Of a stretch of DNA of 64,000 bases, positions 17,368-25,343 are shown one piece after another; the first letter of the stretch is position 1, and each line of letters opens with the position of its first letter. The stretch is from Arcobacter cryaerophilus gv. crypticus (GTDB lineage Bacteria; Campylobacterota; Campylobacteria; Campylobacterales; Arcobacteraceae): the NCBI RefSeq assembly GCF_002993025.1, contig NZ_NXGI01000005.1, positions 1 to 64,000 on the forward strand, read 5' to 3'. Both the position numbers and the translations under genes were made by a program. Below the pieces are notes generated by a model. It did not search any database. It had not been told where the DNA came from and worked only from the letters and a program-made list of their open reading frames with translations.

Positions 17368-17388
17368 ATAGGATAAAGTTTATCCTAT
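17368..17388 (-). promoter_or_regulatory. Perfect 10-1-10 palindrome, probable operator of the hemerythrin-PAS gene
   Basis: Arms ATAGGATAAA (17368-17377) and its exact complement (17379-17388) surround a single G at 17378. It lies just before the ribosome-binding site of the minus-strand gene, near the expected transcription start, with a TTGACT -35-like hexamer at 17413-17418. Its length and symmetry resemble sites of Rrf2/NsrR-type repressors. The identity of the binder is inferred; an Rrf2 protein is encoded at 20697-21101. Confidence 0.5.
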
Positions 17389-17492
17389 TTAAAATTTGAT
17401 GATAATGATTTTAGTCAAGAGTAAATAACTTTTCTTATAAATTTATATCTATGAAATAACATTTTTAAACTACAAAAATATTTCTACTAAAT

Positions 17493-17498
17493 TATAAT
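17493..17498 (+). promoter_or_regulatory. -10 element before the CetA-like gene
   Basis: TATAAT at 17493-17498, 28 bases before the ATG, with no convincing -35, as is common for Campylobacterota sigma70 promoters. An AAAAGG ribosome-binding site follows. Confidence 0.5.
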
Positions 17499-17525
17499 TA
17501 CAATATAAATCAAAAAGGTGTATAT

Positions 17526-18761
17526 ATGTTTGGATTAGTATCAAATAAGGATTTAAAAAATATTGATAAATATTTTCAACAGTTAATTGAATTTTTATCT
17601 TATGAAAAAAGTGAGTTTGAATATATAGAATCAACAGGTAATAAAAAAGTTGATGAAATGTTTAAAAAATGGAATCAGCAAATAAAAAGTTTTGACAAAA
17701 GAGCTAAAGATGATATGAAAGTTCTAGGAGAGATTGTATTAACTGCTGACAAAGTTGAACAAGGTATTTATAAATGTAGAATTAAAGGTAATAGTGAAAA
17801 TCCAACAATTTCAACTTTAAGAAATACTTTAAACAAAATGCTAAGTAGTATTGATGATGCTACTTCAAGAATTTTAAGAGTTGTAGATAGTTATAAGAGT
17901 GATGATTTTACCGATAGCATAAAAGTTGTTGATAATTATAAAGATGATATGAAGCTACTTATGGAAAGTATAAATTTACTTGGGAAAACTTTAGGAAATG
18001 GTGCAAAGAATAATTTTGAAAATGGAGAGACTTTACAAGAGAGTTCTTCAAATATGACAAATTCTATGAATAATCTTGCAGAAAAAGCAAATGAACAAGC
18101 AGCATCTTTAGAAGAGACAGCTGCTGCACTTGAGGAAATTACAAGTATTACTAGAAATAACACTCAAAATGCTACTAAAATGGCTAGTTTGGGACAAATT
18201 GTAAAAAAATCTGTTCAAACAGGTGAAGAGTTGGCTTCAAAAACAACTCTATCTATGGATGAAATTAATGAAAAAGTAAAAGCTATAAATAGTGCAATTA
18301 CAGTAATTGATCAAATTGCATTTCAAACAAATATTCTTTCATTAAATGCTGCTGTTGAAGCAGCAACTGCAGGAGAAGCTGGAAAAGGATTTGCAGTAGT
18401 TGCTCAAGAGGTGAGAAATCTAGCAACAAGAAGTGCCGAAGCTGCAAAAGAGATAAAAAATCTAGTAGAAGAAGCAACAATAAAAGCAAATAATGGAAAA
18501 TTAATCTCATCTGATATGATAGAAGGATATAAAGAACTAAATAAAAATATATCTGAAACTATACATATAATTGAAGATGTATCAGGAGCATCAAAAGAGC
18601 AGATGCTTGGAATTGAGCAAATAAATCAAGCTGTAAATATGCTAGATAGAGTTACACAAGAAAATGCATTTGAATCAAATCAAATAAAAGAGATAGCTCA
18701 AAGTGTATCGCTATTAGCTCATGAATTATTAACAGATGCAAAAAGTAAAAAGTTTAACTAA
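17526..18761 (+). CDS. Soluble methyl-accepting chemotaxis protein, CetA-like
   Basis: A 411-residue chemoreceptor with no transmembrane segment or signal peptide. Residues 1-160 are helical and HAMP-like. Residues about 170-411 form the signalling coiled coil: a methylation-type helix (EQAASLEETAAALEEI) and the highly conserved hairpin tip around AFQTNILSLNAAVEAA and GKGFAVVAQEVRNLA, which docks CheA/CheW. The next gene, 12 bases on, is an Aer-type PAS protein. The two together look like Campylobacter CetA/CetB, a split Aer-like redox sensor. Known CetA proteins have a membrane segment; this one does not, so the pair is probably cytosolic. Confidence 0.88.
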   Translation: MFGLVSNKDLKNIDKYFQQLIEFLSYEKSEFEYIESTGNKKVDEMFKKWNQQIKSFDKRAKDDMKVLGEIVLTADKVEQGIYKCRIKGNSENPTISTLRNTLNKMLSSIDDATSRILRVVDSYKSDDFTDSIKVVDNYKDDMKLLMESINLLGKTLGNGAKNNFENGETLQESSSNMTNSMNNLAEKANEQAASLEETAAALEEITSITRNNTQNATKMASLGQIVKKSVQTGEELASKTTLSMDEINEKVKAINSAITVIDQIAFQTNILSLNAAVEAATAGEAGKGFAVVAQEVRNLATRSAEAAKEIKNLVEEATIKANNGKLISSDMIEGYKELNKNISETIHIIEDVSGASKEQMLGIEQINQAVNMLDRVTQENAFESNQIKEIAQSVSLLAHELLTDAKSKKFN

Positions 18762-18773
18762 GAGGAAAATAAA

Positions 18774-19169
18774 ATGGCAAAAGAAACAGTACTAGATAAA
18801 AATGCATTTTTAGTAAGTGAAACGGATGAAAAAGGAATAATAAGATTTGCAAATGAAGATTTTTGTAATATTGCAGGATATTCTCTTGCTGAAATGCTTG
18901 GAAAACCACATAATATGGTTCGACATAAAGATATGCCAAAAGCAGCATTTAAATCTTTATGGGACACTGTTAAAAAAGGTGAAATTTGGACTGGGTATGT
19001 AAAAAATGCAACAAAAGATGGCGGATATTATTGGGTTTTTGCAACTGTTTATCCATTTGAAAGTTGTGATGGTTCAAAAGGATATCTATCTTGCAGAAGA
19101 AAACCTTCAAGTAAAGAGATAGAAAAAACTGAAAAATTATATGAAGAGATGAGAAGAGATGAAAGATAA
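18774..19169 (+). CDS. Aer/CetB-type PAS domain protein
   Basis: A 131-residue single PAS domain. The run from GKPHNMVRHKDMP (about residues 42-54) through WTGYVKNATKDGGYYWVFA is the signature of the FAD-binding Aer/CetB PAS class. It has no output domain and ends in a short charged helix. It follows the soluble chemoreceptor by 12 bases with AGAGGA before the ATG, so the two are translated from one transcript and should act as sensor and transducer for energy taxis. FAD binding is assumed from the family. Confidence 0.88.
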   Translation: MAKETVLDKNAFLVSETDEKGIIRFANEDFCNIAGYSLAEMLGKPHNMVRHKDMPKAAFKSLWDTVKKGEIWTGYVKNATKDGGYYWVFATVYPFESCDGSKGYLSCRRKPSSKEIEKTEKLYEEMRRDER

Positions 19170-19180
19170 ACTAAAAAGAG

Positions 19181-19208
19181 TAATTAGAAGTTTTAAAACT
19201 TCTAATTA
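19181..19208. terminator. Bidirectional terminator
   Basis: A perfect 28-base palindrome with 14-base arms starting TAATTAGAAG lies between the convergent PAS and CoA-binding protein genes. Confidence 0.75.
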
Positions 19209-19210
19209 GC

Positions 19211-19651
19211 CTACTGATAAATTAAATTATGCTCTATTTTAGTACACTTATTTTGTACAACTTTTAATCCATTTTCAAGAGCTTTTTGCGCAGCTTCGTT
19301 GTTTGAAAGTCCTAATTGAAACCAAACAGTTTTTATATTTTTCTCATTTTTTAAAACTAAAACTTCATCTACAACTTTTGCTATAGCATCTGGTTTTCTA
19401 AAAATATCTACAATATCAATATCAAAAGGTATTTCAGCCAAACTTCTATAAACTTTTTCACCCAAAATCTCATCCTCTTTTGGATAAATTGGAACTATTT
19501 TAAAACCAGCATTTTTCAAATACTGCGCAACTCTATAAGAAGCTTTTTCTTTATCAGGAGAGAGTCCTACTATTGCAATAGTTTTTGTCTCTTCAAAAAT
19601 TGCTTTTATCTCATCTTTATTTGAATTTACTGTTGGAAATTCACACTCCAT
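19211..19651 (-). CDS. CoA-binding (YccU-type) protein
   Basis: A 146-residue Rossmann-fold protein of the CoA-binding YccU family. The nucleotide-binding start IAIVGLSPDKEKASYRVAQYL (about 27-47) is followed by GFKIVPIYPK and a C-terminal LENGLKVVQNKC region that are standard in this group. Members are small cytosolic proteins, and their physiological task is not established. It lies 9 bases after the DHH phosphoesterase gene on the same strand, forming a Rrf2-DHH-YccU unit. Confidence 0.85.
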   Translation of the reverse strand: MECEFPTVNSNKDEIKAIFEETKTIAIVGLSPDKEKASYRVAQYLKNAGFKIVPIYPKEDEILGEKVYRSLAEIPFDIDIVDIFRKPDAIAKVVDEVLVLKNEKNIKTVWFQLGLSNNEAAQKALENGLKVVQNKCTKIEHNLIYQ

Positions 19652-19660
19652 TTTTTCTCC

Positions 19661-20710
19661 TTATTTTAGATTATTTAGCTTATTTTGAATATAAGCTCTT
19701 ACTTCTTGCAAGTTTGTAGTATCTATAAAATCATCAAATTTACAACCACTTGCATTTACATGTCCACCGCCATTTCCTAATTTTGAAGCTAGTTGTGAAA
19801 CATCAAGTTTACCATCTGCTCTAAAAGAGGCATTTCCTTTTCTGCTTATATCTATAAAGAAATCATAATCACTATTTGCCCTTAAAAAGCTATTTGCAGG
19901 AATTGAAATTGCTCCAAGACAATATGTCATAAGACCTTTTTGACCATTATAATATATTGTTAAATCATCTTTTATTTTATCTAGTGATTTAACTAAATAC
20001 TTTGCACTTAAGTTATCCAAAGTATCGTCAAATCCATCTTTTAAAAACTCTTTTTTCAAAAAGTGCACACTATTGTCCAAAACAATAGGAGCATTAGCAA
20101 GAGATAAAAATCCTATAGAATTTTTTAGTAAATAAAATTTAAAATCTCTATCAATAGAGTTAAAAAGTATAGAGTTTATCTCTCTTGCTTTTGTAACCAT
20201 TGACATTAAAACTTTTCCAAATTCGAAATTTTCTTCTTCTTTTTCAAGCCAAATATCTACAGCATTTACAGTATCAACCCACTCTTTATACTCATTTAAA
20301 GGTGCTTTAAACTCTTTTAAAAGATAGTCAAAAACTATTTTTGTAGCACATCTTTTATCATCTAAAAAATACCAATCATATTTTGCAGCACTTGATTTTC
20401 CAGTTATATGATGATCCAAAAGTTGTAAAGTTATATCATAACCACTATTCTTTAAAGATTTTATCTCTTTATCAAGCTCTTCACTTTCTTGTTGGTTTAA
20501 GTTTAAATCACTTATTAGAAGTAGTAATTTTTCATCTTGGTAATCTTTAATTTCTGTAATAACTTGTTTTAGAGCTTGTTTTACTTCTAAACCATAGTTT
20601 GCATTGTAAAAATGTTTTTTAGAAAATACCTCATTTGTCAAAAATTGACAAGAAAATCCATCTAAATCTGTGTGAGAAATATGAAAAAGTCTTATATTAT
20701 TCATGTTCAA
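19661..20710 (-). CDS. DHH-family phosphoesterase
   Basis: A 349-residue DHH/DHHA1 phosphoesterase. Metal-binding motifs are visible: HISHTDLDG near the N-terminus, LISDLNL near 85, LLDHH near 117 (the name-giving DHH) and the C-terminal DHHA1 motif GNGGGHVNASG near 315. Relatives cleave short oligoribonucleotides, pAp or cyclic-di-nucleotide products; which one applies here is not clear. The start overlaps the end of the Rrf2 gene by 14 bases, or 8 if the second ATG is used, so translation is coupled. Confidence 0.85.
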   Translation of the reverse strand: MNMNNIRLFHISHTDLDGFSCQFLTNEVFSKKHFYNANYGLEVKQALKQVITEIKDYQDEKLLLLISDLNLNQQESEELDKEIKSLKNSGYDITLQLLDHHITGKSSAAKYDWYFLDDKRCATKIVFDYLLKEFKAPLNEYKEWVDTVNAVDIWLEKEEENFEFGKVLMSMVTKAREINSILFNSIDRDFKFYLLKNSIGFLSLANAPIVLDNSVHFLKKEFLKDGFDDTLDNLSAKYLVKSLDKIKDDLTIYYNGQKGLMTYCLGAISIPANSFLRANSDYDFFIDISRKGNASFRADGKLDVSQLASKLGNGGGHVNASGCKFDDFIDTTNLQEVRAYIQNKLNNLK

Positions 20711-21101
20711 TATCTTTCAATGTTAATTTTGCTAAAAGGTCATTTACTTTGAATTGTAGATTATTTAAAAGTGGCCAAATAGTACAAATCTTTGCTTTAT
20801 TATTTGGGCAAGAACTTATTGCATCTGAACATTCAAAAACCATAGGATTTTTCTCTTCAGCAGCAACAACAATTTCTAAAATTGTAAGCTCGTCTATTGG
20901 TCTATTTAAAACAAAACCACCATTTACACCCCTGTGTGATACTACTAAATTTGCTTTTGCTAGATTTTGCATAATTTTTGCTAAAAATGATTTTGAAATT
21001 TGTAACTCTTTTGATAGAATATCCACATTTATAGGTTCTTTCTGCTTTGATATAGATATCAAAGATAGTAATGCATATTCACTCTTTTTTGTTAATAACA
21101 T
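20697..21101 (-). CDS. Rrf2-family transcriptional regulator with three cluster-type cysteines
   Basis: A 134-residue Rrf2 protein with an N-terminal winged helix (about 1-65, including the HRGVNGGFVL wing). Three cysteines, Cys91, Cys98 and Cys106, stand where IscR and NsrR hold their iron-sulfur cluster, with slightly wider spacing. It is therefore probably a cluster-based sensor of iron-sulfur status, NO or redox state. It leads a unit with the DHH phosphoesterase. Which promoters it controls is unknown; the palindrome at 17368-17388 is one candidate site. Confidence 0.87.
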   Translation of the reverse strand: MLLTKKSEYALLSLISISKQKEPINVDILSKELQISKSFLAKIMQNLAKANLVVSHRGVNGGFVLNRPIDELTILEIVVAAEEKNPMVFECSDAISSCPNNKAKICTIWPLLNNLQFKVNDLLAKLTLKDIEHE

Positions 21102-21167
21102 TTTTTATCCAATATAATATTTTATTTATATTGTACAAAAGTTCTTATTAATTTTAAGTTTCCATAA

Positions 21168-21202
21168 AAAAAGGGATTATGGAAAAACCATAATCCCTTT
21201 TT
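21168..21202 (-). terminator. Terminator of rpsO
   Basis: A 15-base-pair stem (21168-21182 with 21188-21202) contains GGGATTATGG and its complement around a five-base loop, flanked by A and T runs on both sides. Confidence 0.9.
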
Positions 21203-21220
21203 AAAACTTAAAGTCTAAAA

Positions 21221-21493
21221 TTATTTAGCTCTAATTCCTAAGCTTGCAACTACAGATGTAAATCTTGTATAGTCTGATTTTTTTAAGTATGATAAAAGTT
21301 TTTTTCTTTTTCCAACCATTTTTAAAAGACCTAATCTTGAAGAGTGATCTTTTTTAAATACTTTTAAGTGTTCTGTTAAAATTTTAATTTGCTCACTTAA
21401 TATTGCGATTTGAACCTCAGCTGAACCTGTATCTCCGTCTTTTCTTCCATATTTTGCTATAATACTTGCTTTTACTTCCTGATCTAAAGCCAT
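21221..21493 (-). CDS. rpsO: 30S ribosomal protein S15
   Basis: A 90-residue S15 of normal length. The family segments [42 protein letters not shown] and the short C-terminal tail are complete. S15 binds the central domain of 16S rRNA early in 30S assembly. A strong AGGAGG ribosome-binding site precedes the ATG, and a GC-rich discriminator follows the -10 at 21550-21555, suggesting growth-rate control. The gene has its own terminator. Confidence 0.97.
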   Translation of the reverse strand: MALDQEVKASIIAKYGRKDGDTGSAEVQIAILSEQIKILTEHLKVFKKDHSSRLGLLKMVGKRKKLLSYLKKSDYTRFTSVVASLGIRAK

Positions 21494-21540
21494 TGTGACC
21501 TCCTAATAGGTATATTTATTTTTTTGTTCTATTTAAAATA

Positions 21541-21555
21541 GGCGCGAATTCTATA
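21541..21555 (-). promoter_or_regulatory. rpsO: Probable rpsO promoter
   Basis: On the minus strand TATAGA (21550-21555) is followed by ATTCGCGCC, a GC-rich discriminator that stands out in this AT-rich DNA and resembles the rRNA-type promoter at 115-143. The -35 is not clear. Confidence 0.45.
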
Positions 21556-21595
21556 TAAAGTTTGCTTTATGTTTACTTTAAAGTCATAATTTTTA

Positions 21596-22567
21596 TTATC
21601 CGCCTGTCTCATAAAAAGCTCTACTTGATACTTTATTATCATCTTTATTTGACCATTTATTTTTTTCTGGTTTATTTTCAAGTACTTTTTTAAGTATAAG
21701 AGTTGCTTCATCAATTTTATTATTTTTTATCGCATCTTTTATACTAAGAGCATCTTCAAAATATAAACAAGGAATTAAAAACCCTTCAGCTGTTAATCTT
21801 ATACGATTACAAGAAGCGCAAAAATCATCTTTGTGTGGTTCTATAATTCCAAACTCATATCCATCTTCTAACTCATAATATTGAGCTGGTGAGCTGTTAT
21901 CTCTTGGAACTTTTTTTATATTTTTATATTTTTTTGAAATAATTTCCAAAACCTCATCAGCTTTTAATCCTTTTGCACCATTTTTTGCAAAACTATTTTC
22001 CATAAACTCAATATACCTTACAGGAAAATCCTCTTTTTTACAAAATTCTAAAACATCCAAAATATCAATATCATTTATATTTTTTAGTGGAACACAATTT
22101 ATTTTTATTTTAAGTCCAACATCTTTTGCTTTATTAATTCCTTCTAAAACAGTAGGTAAAACATCTTTTTGAGCTATTTTCATTGCTCTTTCTTGATTTA
22201 ATGTGTCAAGAGAGATATTTATTCTTTTAAGTCCAGCATCTTTTAATTTTTGTGCCATTTGAGGAAGTAAAAAACCATTTGTTGTAAGAGCCAAATCTAT
22301 GTCATTTTTATAATCACTTATTAGTTTTATAAAATAATCCAGATTATCTCTTAAAAGTGGTTCACCTCCAGTAATTCTAACTTTTTTTATACCTTCATCA
22401 ATACCTATTTTTATAAACTTAAACAGATCTTCATAAGATAATAAATTCTCTTTAGGAACCCAAGAAAAAGGTTTTTCAGGCATACAATAATGACACCTAA
22501 AATTACATCTTTCAGTTACTGAAACTCTCAAATAGTCGTGTTTTCTTCCAAATCCATCAATTAACAT
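21596..22567 (-). CDS. moaA: GTP 3',8-cyclase MoaA
   Basis: A 323-residue radical-SAM enzyme for the first step of molybdenum cofactor synthesis, turning GTP into 3',8-cyclo-GTP. The N-terminal cluster motif CNFRCHYC lies at about 18-25, the GGEP motif near 70, and the second cluster motif CASCNR plus a later Cys near 255-272. The chain ends in the Gly-Gly tail (ETGG) needed by MoaA. It supplies the cofactor used by NapA, encoded 3 kb away. It follows the TrpD2-like gene by 12 bases. Confidence 0.95.
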   Translation of the reverse strand: MLIDGFGRKHDYLRVSVTERCNFRCHYCMPEKPFSWVPKENLLSYEDLFKFIKIGIDEGIKKVRITGGEPLLRDNLDYFIKLISDYKNDIDLALTTNGFLLPQMAQKLKDAGLKRINISLDTLNQERAMKIAQKDVLPTVLEGINKAKDVGLKIKINCVPLKNINDIDILDVLEFCKKEDFPVRYIEFMENSFAKNGAKGLKADEVLEIISKKYKNIKKVPRDNSSPAQYYELEDGYEFGIIEPHKDDFCASCNRIRLTAEGFLIPCLYFEDALSIKDAIKNNKIDEATLILKKVLENKPEKNKWSNKDDNKVSSRAFYETGG

Positions 22568-22579
22568 CTTATTCCTTTT

Positions 22580-23497
22580 TTAATTTAACCTCTGCCAAGC
22601 TTCGTCCAAAGATTCAACTCTTGCAGCAAAAAGAAGATATAAAGCTACATTAAATTTAGCCAAGTTTAATATCTCATCATCATAATTTATTAAAATATTT
22701 AAATTCTCTTCCAAAGTTATATTTTCAAAAACTTTTGAATAACTAACTGCATAATCTTTTAGACAAAAATCATACTCTTTTATCTCACCGTCTTTTTTTT
22801 GCCAAAATTTTGAATCTTTAAAAACTTCAATATCGCCCTCATTTCCTCTAATAACCGTAACATTTTTAAAATCATCTTTAAACATTTCTAAATATTTTGA
22901 AACATAAGGTTTATGAAAAGCTCCACAAACTCCATACTCACTCAAAGATGGGTTTAAAAGTTTTTCAACTGTGTTAAAAGCTGTTCTTAATCCAAATTCA
23001 TTTCGTAAAGTTGTAAGATTGCTCAACTCTTGTAGATATTCTACTCTATCAAAATAGTGCAAATATTGACCCTTGTCAAATTTTGTAAATATATCTTTTG
23101 TTGAAATTCCATTTTTTGTAGGCTGTACAAAATCTCCACTAATTACAAGATTTAATCTTCTAACATCACTATTTTTTTTGAAAAAATTGTCCAAAATATC
23201 CTCATATAAAGGAAATAAATATGGATTTGTATCTCTTCCATCAAAATTATATCCGAGCTTCAAAGAGTCTGGAACTTCTTTATATTTTATAAAACTATTT
23301 AAAGCTTTTATTGCTCCTTTAAACTCTTCATTTGTTTCGAGTTTTACTCTCCAAGCTATTAGAAAAGCACCCATTTGCGCTTGTGTTGGTTCTTGTTTTA
23401 AGATTTGACAAACAGCTTCAAAACTCTCCTCAAAGCTTAAATCCCTATTTCCTTTTGGTCCTGTTCCAACTGCTTTTATAAATGTTTTAAAATTCAT
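22580..23497 (-). CDS. TrpD2/YbiB-like phosphoribosyltransferase-fold protein
   Basis: A protein of about 305 residues related to anthranilate phosphoribosyltransferase, with the helical N-terminal domain (GPKGNRDLSFEESFEA, QAQMGAFLIAWRVK) and a GRDTNPYLFPL region. The classical glycine-rich KHGNR PRPP loop of TrpD is not seen, so it belongs with TrpD2/YbiB proteins that bind nucleic acid rather than make tryptophan. I chose the ATG at 23497 over an upstream one (23569) because family homology begins there (MNFKTFIKAVGTG) and the longer form would overrun the promoter of the divergent regulator. It is followed by moaA. Confidence 0.65.
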   Translation of the reverse strand: MNFKTFIKAVGTGPKGNRDLSFEESFEAVCQILKQEPTQAQMGAFLIAWRVKLETNEEFKGAIKALNSFIKYKEVPDSLKLGYNFDGRDTNPYLFPLYEDILDNFFKKNSDVRRLNLVISGDFVQPTKNGISTKDIFTKFDKGQYLHYFDRVEYLQELSNLTTLRNEFGLRTAFNTVEKLLNPSLSEYGVCGAFHKPYVSKYLEMFKDDFKNVTVIRGNEGDIEVFKDSKFWQKKDGEIKEYDFCLKDYAVSYSKVFENITLEENLNILINYDDEILNLAKFNVALYLLFAARVESLDEAWQRLN

Positions 23498-23583
23498 TAT
23501 ATATTCCATTTTATATCGTTTTAATTCTTTTTTGTACAAGCTTAATATATACTTGCTTAAATAAAACATTTGCAGGATATCTT

Positions 23584-24249
23584 ATGACGCTAACCCAAAG
23601 TATTAAAAGCTTAGATTTTTTTGAAAATTTAAGTGATAATCAAATTGATATATTAAGTAACTTCTCTTTTATCTCAAAATATGAAAAAGATTCTATTTTA
23701 TTTTATGAAACTGATTTAAAAACAAACCTTCTTTTTTTAGTAAGTGGTTTAATAAAGATTTATAAATATGATAAATTTGATAACGAAATATTTTTATATC
23801 ATATCTATTCAAACTCTTTAATAAGTGAATTAAGTAATATCAATTCAAACGAAATATACTGTTTTTCAAATGCATCATTTATAGAAAATTCTATTGTTTT
23901 ATCAATAGATTTTTTAAAACTTCAAGAGCATTTTTTAAACAACAATCTTCTAGTAAAAGAGCTTATGAACTCTTTGTTGAAAAAAACTCATCAACTTCAA
24001 TGCTTAGTAAATAGAGAGTTAGTTTTTGATGCAACTGCAAAAGTTGCTTTTATGATATCTAGCGATTTAAAAATGTTTAATAGCTTAAAAAGACAAGATG
24101 TTAGTTTTATGCTACATATTCAACCTGAAACATTATCAAGAGTTTTAAAAAAATTATCAAGAGATAATATCATTGAAGTTGAAAATCAGCAAGTTATAGT
24201 AAAAGATGAGATTGCATTAAATTCTATTTTTAAAGGGGTAGCAATATGA
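23584..24249 (+). CDS. Crp/Fnr-family transcriptional regulator upstream of nap
   Basis: A 221-residue regulator with an effector beta-barrel (about 15-115), a dimerisation helix (about 120-150) and a winged helix (about 155-215; the HIQPETLSRVLKKL segment is the DNA-reading helix). No N-terminal cysteine set for an iron-sulfur cluster is present, so it is not FNR-like in sensing. By context it resembles the Nss-type regulators of nitrate and nitrosative stress in Campylobacterota. Its stop overlaps the next start (ATGA), and the nap promoter ahead carries a TTGAC-N4-GTCAA site. Confidence 0.85.
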   Translation: MTLTQSIKSLDFFENLSDNQIDILSNFSFISKYEKDSILFYETDLKTNLLFLVSGLIKIYKYDKFDNEIFLYHIYSNSLISELSNINSNEIYCFSNASFIENSIVLSIDFLKLQEHFLNNNLLVKELMNSLLKKTHQLQCLVNRELVFDATAKVAFMISSDLKMFNSLKRQDVSFMLHIQPETLSRVLKKLSRDNIIEVENQQVIVKDEIALNSIFKGVAI

Positions 24250-25241
24250 AAAAAAGCAATATTAGTACAAAAATAAAAGTAATTGGAATACTTTTTGCTC
24301 TTCTAATGACAAGCATTATTGCAACAACTATTTATTTAAACAATAAAAATGAAAAAGATGCAATGATTGTAAATATTGCTGGTAAACAAAGAATGCTTAC
24401 ACAAAATATTTCAAAAAATATCTTCTACTTATATTCAAATCCAAAATCTTCACAAAATGAGTTGGATTCTAGTGTTGAAGAGTTTATATACAATCTTGAA
24501 AGTTTAAAAGGTGGAAATAGTTTATCAAAATTAAAAGAAGCTCCAAATATTCAAATAGATAGACAAATGTTGCAAATAGAATATTTATGGTCAATTTTTT
24601 ATCAAAATATATCTAAATTCAAAGAGTTAATCCAGAATAATAGTAAGCAAAAAGAGTTACAAAATATTGTAAATGTAATATATGAAACAAATCCAGAACT
24701 TCTTTATGAAGTAGATGCACTAGTTAGTCTTCATACAATAAACAGTGAGCAAAAAATAAGATTCCTAAAAAATAGCCAATACTTTTTTGCAATTTTAATT
24801 CTATTATTAATTATTTATAGTTTTCTTGAATTAAAAGCTATGGAAAAAAATGCCTTAAGGTTTATAGAAGAGTCAAAAAGGGTTATGGAACAAAATTTAG
24901 AAGAGCCTTTAAAACATATAAGAATTGAAGCTGAAGGTGAACTAATAGAGGCTTCAAATATATTTAATAGATTTTTAAACAAAATAAATAGTGCAATAAT
25001 TGACTCAAATAGTGCCTTAGAACAATCAAAAAATGCTTCATATAAACTAGAAGAGATTACAAATGAGTTTGATGAAATTATTAGTGAACTTCAAAATAAA
25101 AGTGAAATATCAAAACAGCTAAATAAAAGTGAAGATATTGCAATACAGACTCAAGAGCAGCTTTTGCACTCTAGCAAAAGATTAAATGAACTTAAAAATG
25201 AGCTTGAAAAAATTATCATTTTTGCAGAAAAAAAGTTTTAA
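24246..25241 (+). CDS. PilJ/NarX-type sensor protein without output domain
   Basis: A 331-residue membrane protein. One membrane helix (about 11-29) is followed by a periplasmic helical domain with NIAGKQRMLTQNISKN (about 43-58), which matches the nitrate-sensing P-box type motif of NarX/PilJ domains. A second membrane helix (about 180-198) and a cytoplasmic HAMP-like coiled coil (about 205-331) follow. There is no kinase, cyclase or chemotaxis module. It overlaps the Crp/Fnr gene by 4 bases and lies just upstream of napA. A role in reporting periplasmic nitrate to the Crp/Fnr protein is my inference. Confidence 0.75.
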   Translation: MKKSNISTKIKVIGILFALLMTSIIATTIYLNNKNEKDAMIVNIAGKQRMLTQNISKNIFYLYSNPKSSQNELDSSVEEFIYNLESLKGGNSLSKLKEAPNIQIDRQMLQIEYLWSIFYQNISKFKELIQNNSKQKELQNIVNVIYETNPELLYEVDALVSLHTINSEQKIRFLKNSQYFFAILILLLIIYSFLELKAMEKNALRFIEESKRVMEQNLEEPLKHIRIEAEGELIEASNIFNRFLNKINSAIIDSNSALEQSKNASYKLEEITNEFDEIISELQNKSEISKQLNKSEDIAIQTQEQLLHSSKRLNELKNELEKIIIFAEKKF

Positions 25242-25263
25242 TCTTGACTTAAATACTCAAAAG

Positions 25264-25314
25264 GTTTGACATTAGTCAAACTTTTTATATCTACTTCCTA
25301 GTAATATCTTACTG
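25264..25314 (+). promoter_or_regulatory. napA promoter with CRP/FNR-type site
   Basis: The palindrome GTTTGAC-ATTA-GTCAAAC is at 25264-25281 (centre 25272.5). A -10 box TAATAT is at 25302-25307, which puts the start near 25314, so the palindrome is centred at -41.5, the class II activator position. A strong AAAAGGAG ribosome-binding site precedes napA. Confidence 0.75.
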
Positions 25315-25343
25315 TTTATAAATTTATTTCAAAAGGAGTAGAA

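Noticed and set aside
17400-17414. Fur box before the hemerythrin-PAS gene
   Set aside because: About three mismatches to TGATAATNATTATCA; kept only as a side remark because AT-rich background makes it weak.
18298-18510. Antisense frames inside the chemoreceptor gene
   Set aside because: Leu-rich reading in the opposite frame of a coiled coil, with no ribosome-binding site and strong conserved coding on the plus strand.
23498-23569. N-terminal extension of the TrpD2-like gene
   Set aside because: Homology-like sequence begins at 23497, and the extension would occupy the promoter region of the divergent regulator.
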